A stretch of 5,656 nucleotides of DNA from Firmicutes bacterium CAG:449 (GTDB lineage: Bacteria > Bacillota_I > Bacilli_A > RFN20 > CAG-449), in contig FR889442.1 of the NCBI GenBank assembly GCA_000432895.1, positions 1,595 to 7,250 of the forward strand, given 5' to 3'. Positions 5,279 to 5,656 of this stretch are shown here, piece after piece. The notes below the pieces were generated by a model. That model saw only the letters and a program-made list of their open reading frames with translations, did no database searches and was not told the origin of the DNA. A program made the position numbers and the translations under genes. Each line of letters starts with the position of its first letter. Position 1 is the first letter of the stretch.

Positions 5279-5656
5279 TTATTTAATAATATCTAATATA
5301 TAAGTAGTATTATTAACACTAAATGTGAATTGCTGATCTTCTTGATGTGATATTAATTTTACATCAAATTTTGAAGTGTAATTATATTCATCATCTTCAG
5401 AATTTAAATTCTTAATATAGATACTTCCTGATATAGTGTAATTAGAAGTAATTTTGAATTTAAGGATTGTTTCTTCATCAATGTATAAAATTGCTTCACA
5501 TGAGAAATATTTAAAATAAGAATCATAATTTTTAGTAGTTAAATCAAATGTTAAAGTTACATTATCATTATTTTTATAACTATTATTAAATAAATTTGCA
5601 TTACTATCATCTAAAGATGTGTATCTATTATATTTATCAAATAAATTTGTTGAAGG
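5279..5656 (-). CDS. Unrecognised protein, C-terminal 125 residues (start beyond window)
   Basis: The - strand is open without interruption from the right edge to a TAA at 5281-5279, giving 125 residues. There is no ATG, GTG or TTG start in this frame inside the window, so the true start lies beyond base 5656. The sequence is rich in Asn, Asp, Tyr, Thr and Ser with alternating hydrophobic residues (VTLTFDLTTKNY, AILYIDEETILKFKIT, SGSIYIKNL, FDVKLISH, FTFSVNNTTYILDI). This pattern suggests beta strands, as in the extracellular domains of lipoproteins or surface proteins. It holds one Cys and no membrane helix; a signal peptide would be outside the window. I do not recognise the family and assign no function. 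A long frame in DNA this AT-rich, ending just before a bidirectional terminator, argues that it is real. Confidence 0.72.
   Translation of the reverse strand, partial: PSTNLFDKYNRYTSLDDSNANLFNNSYKNNDNVTLTFDLTTKNYDSYFKYFSCEAILYIDEETILKFKITSNYTISGSIYIKNLNSEDDEYNYTSKFDVKLISHQEDQQFTFSVNNTTYILDIIK

Overview
The window is a stretch of AT-rich bacterial chromosome (roughly 30% GC by eye). It carries the conserved transcription/translation cluster rimP - nusA - ylxR - ylxQ - infB - rbfA, all on the + strand, with one gene fragment at each edge. The gene order, the AAGGAGG-type ribosome binding sites, the TTG start of rimP and the very low GC point to a low-GC Bacillota lineage (Bacilli/Erysipelotrichia or a Mollicutes-like relative). 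That assignment is inference. The few tryptophans are encoded by TGG and no gene needs an in-frame TGA, so the standard bacterial code fits and Mycoplasma-type UGA recoding is not indicated.

Layout. Bases 1-179 are the C-terminal end of a DNA-deoxyinosine (hypoxanthine-DNA) glycosylase of the uracil-DNA glycosylase superfamily. Bases 180-331 are intergenic: a weak promoter candidate, two GNRA-capped hairpins and an intrinsic terminator hairpin just before rimP, which looks like an attenuator leader. The operon runs from 332 to 5238 with spacings from 26 nt down to overlaps (TAATG at nusA/ylxR, 29 nt at ylxR/ylxQ). It ends at a strong GAAA-capped terminator (5238-5268) that can also serve a convergent gene on the - strand. 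The C-terminal 125 residues of that gene fill 5279-5656 and match no family I recognise.

How the genes fit together. NusA controls RNA polymerase pausing and termination. RimP and RbfA assist 30S subunit maturation. IF-2 delivers initiator tRNA. YlxR and YlxQ are small RNA-binding proteins that habitually travel with them. In B. subtilis this operon is autoregulated by NusA-stimulated termination in its 5' UTR, and the leader seen here has the right position and shape for the same logic.

The main anomaly is in nusA. The gene is split into two frames at about 1834-1839 by an imperfect 17-nt tandem duplication (1817-1833 / 1834-1850). Removing one copy restores a 534-residue NusA with the conserved KIDIK junction after KH2 and a long, repeat-built acidic tail. 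Both mismatches between the copies fall on third codon positions, so the second copy looks like a diverged coding allele. That suggests either an assembly join between strain variants or a duplication that arose by recombination. A second, in-frame 15-nt tandem duplication sits in infB. I see no wholly new system in this window.
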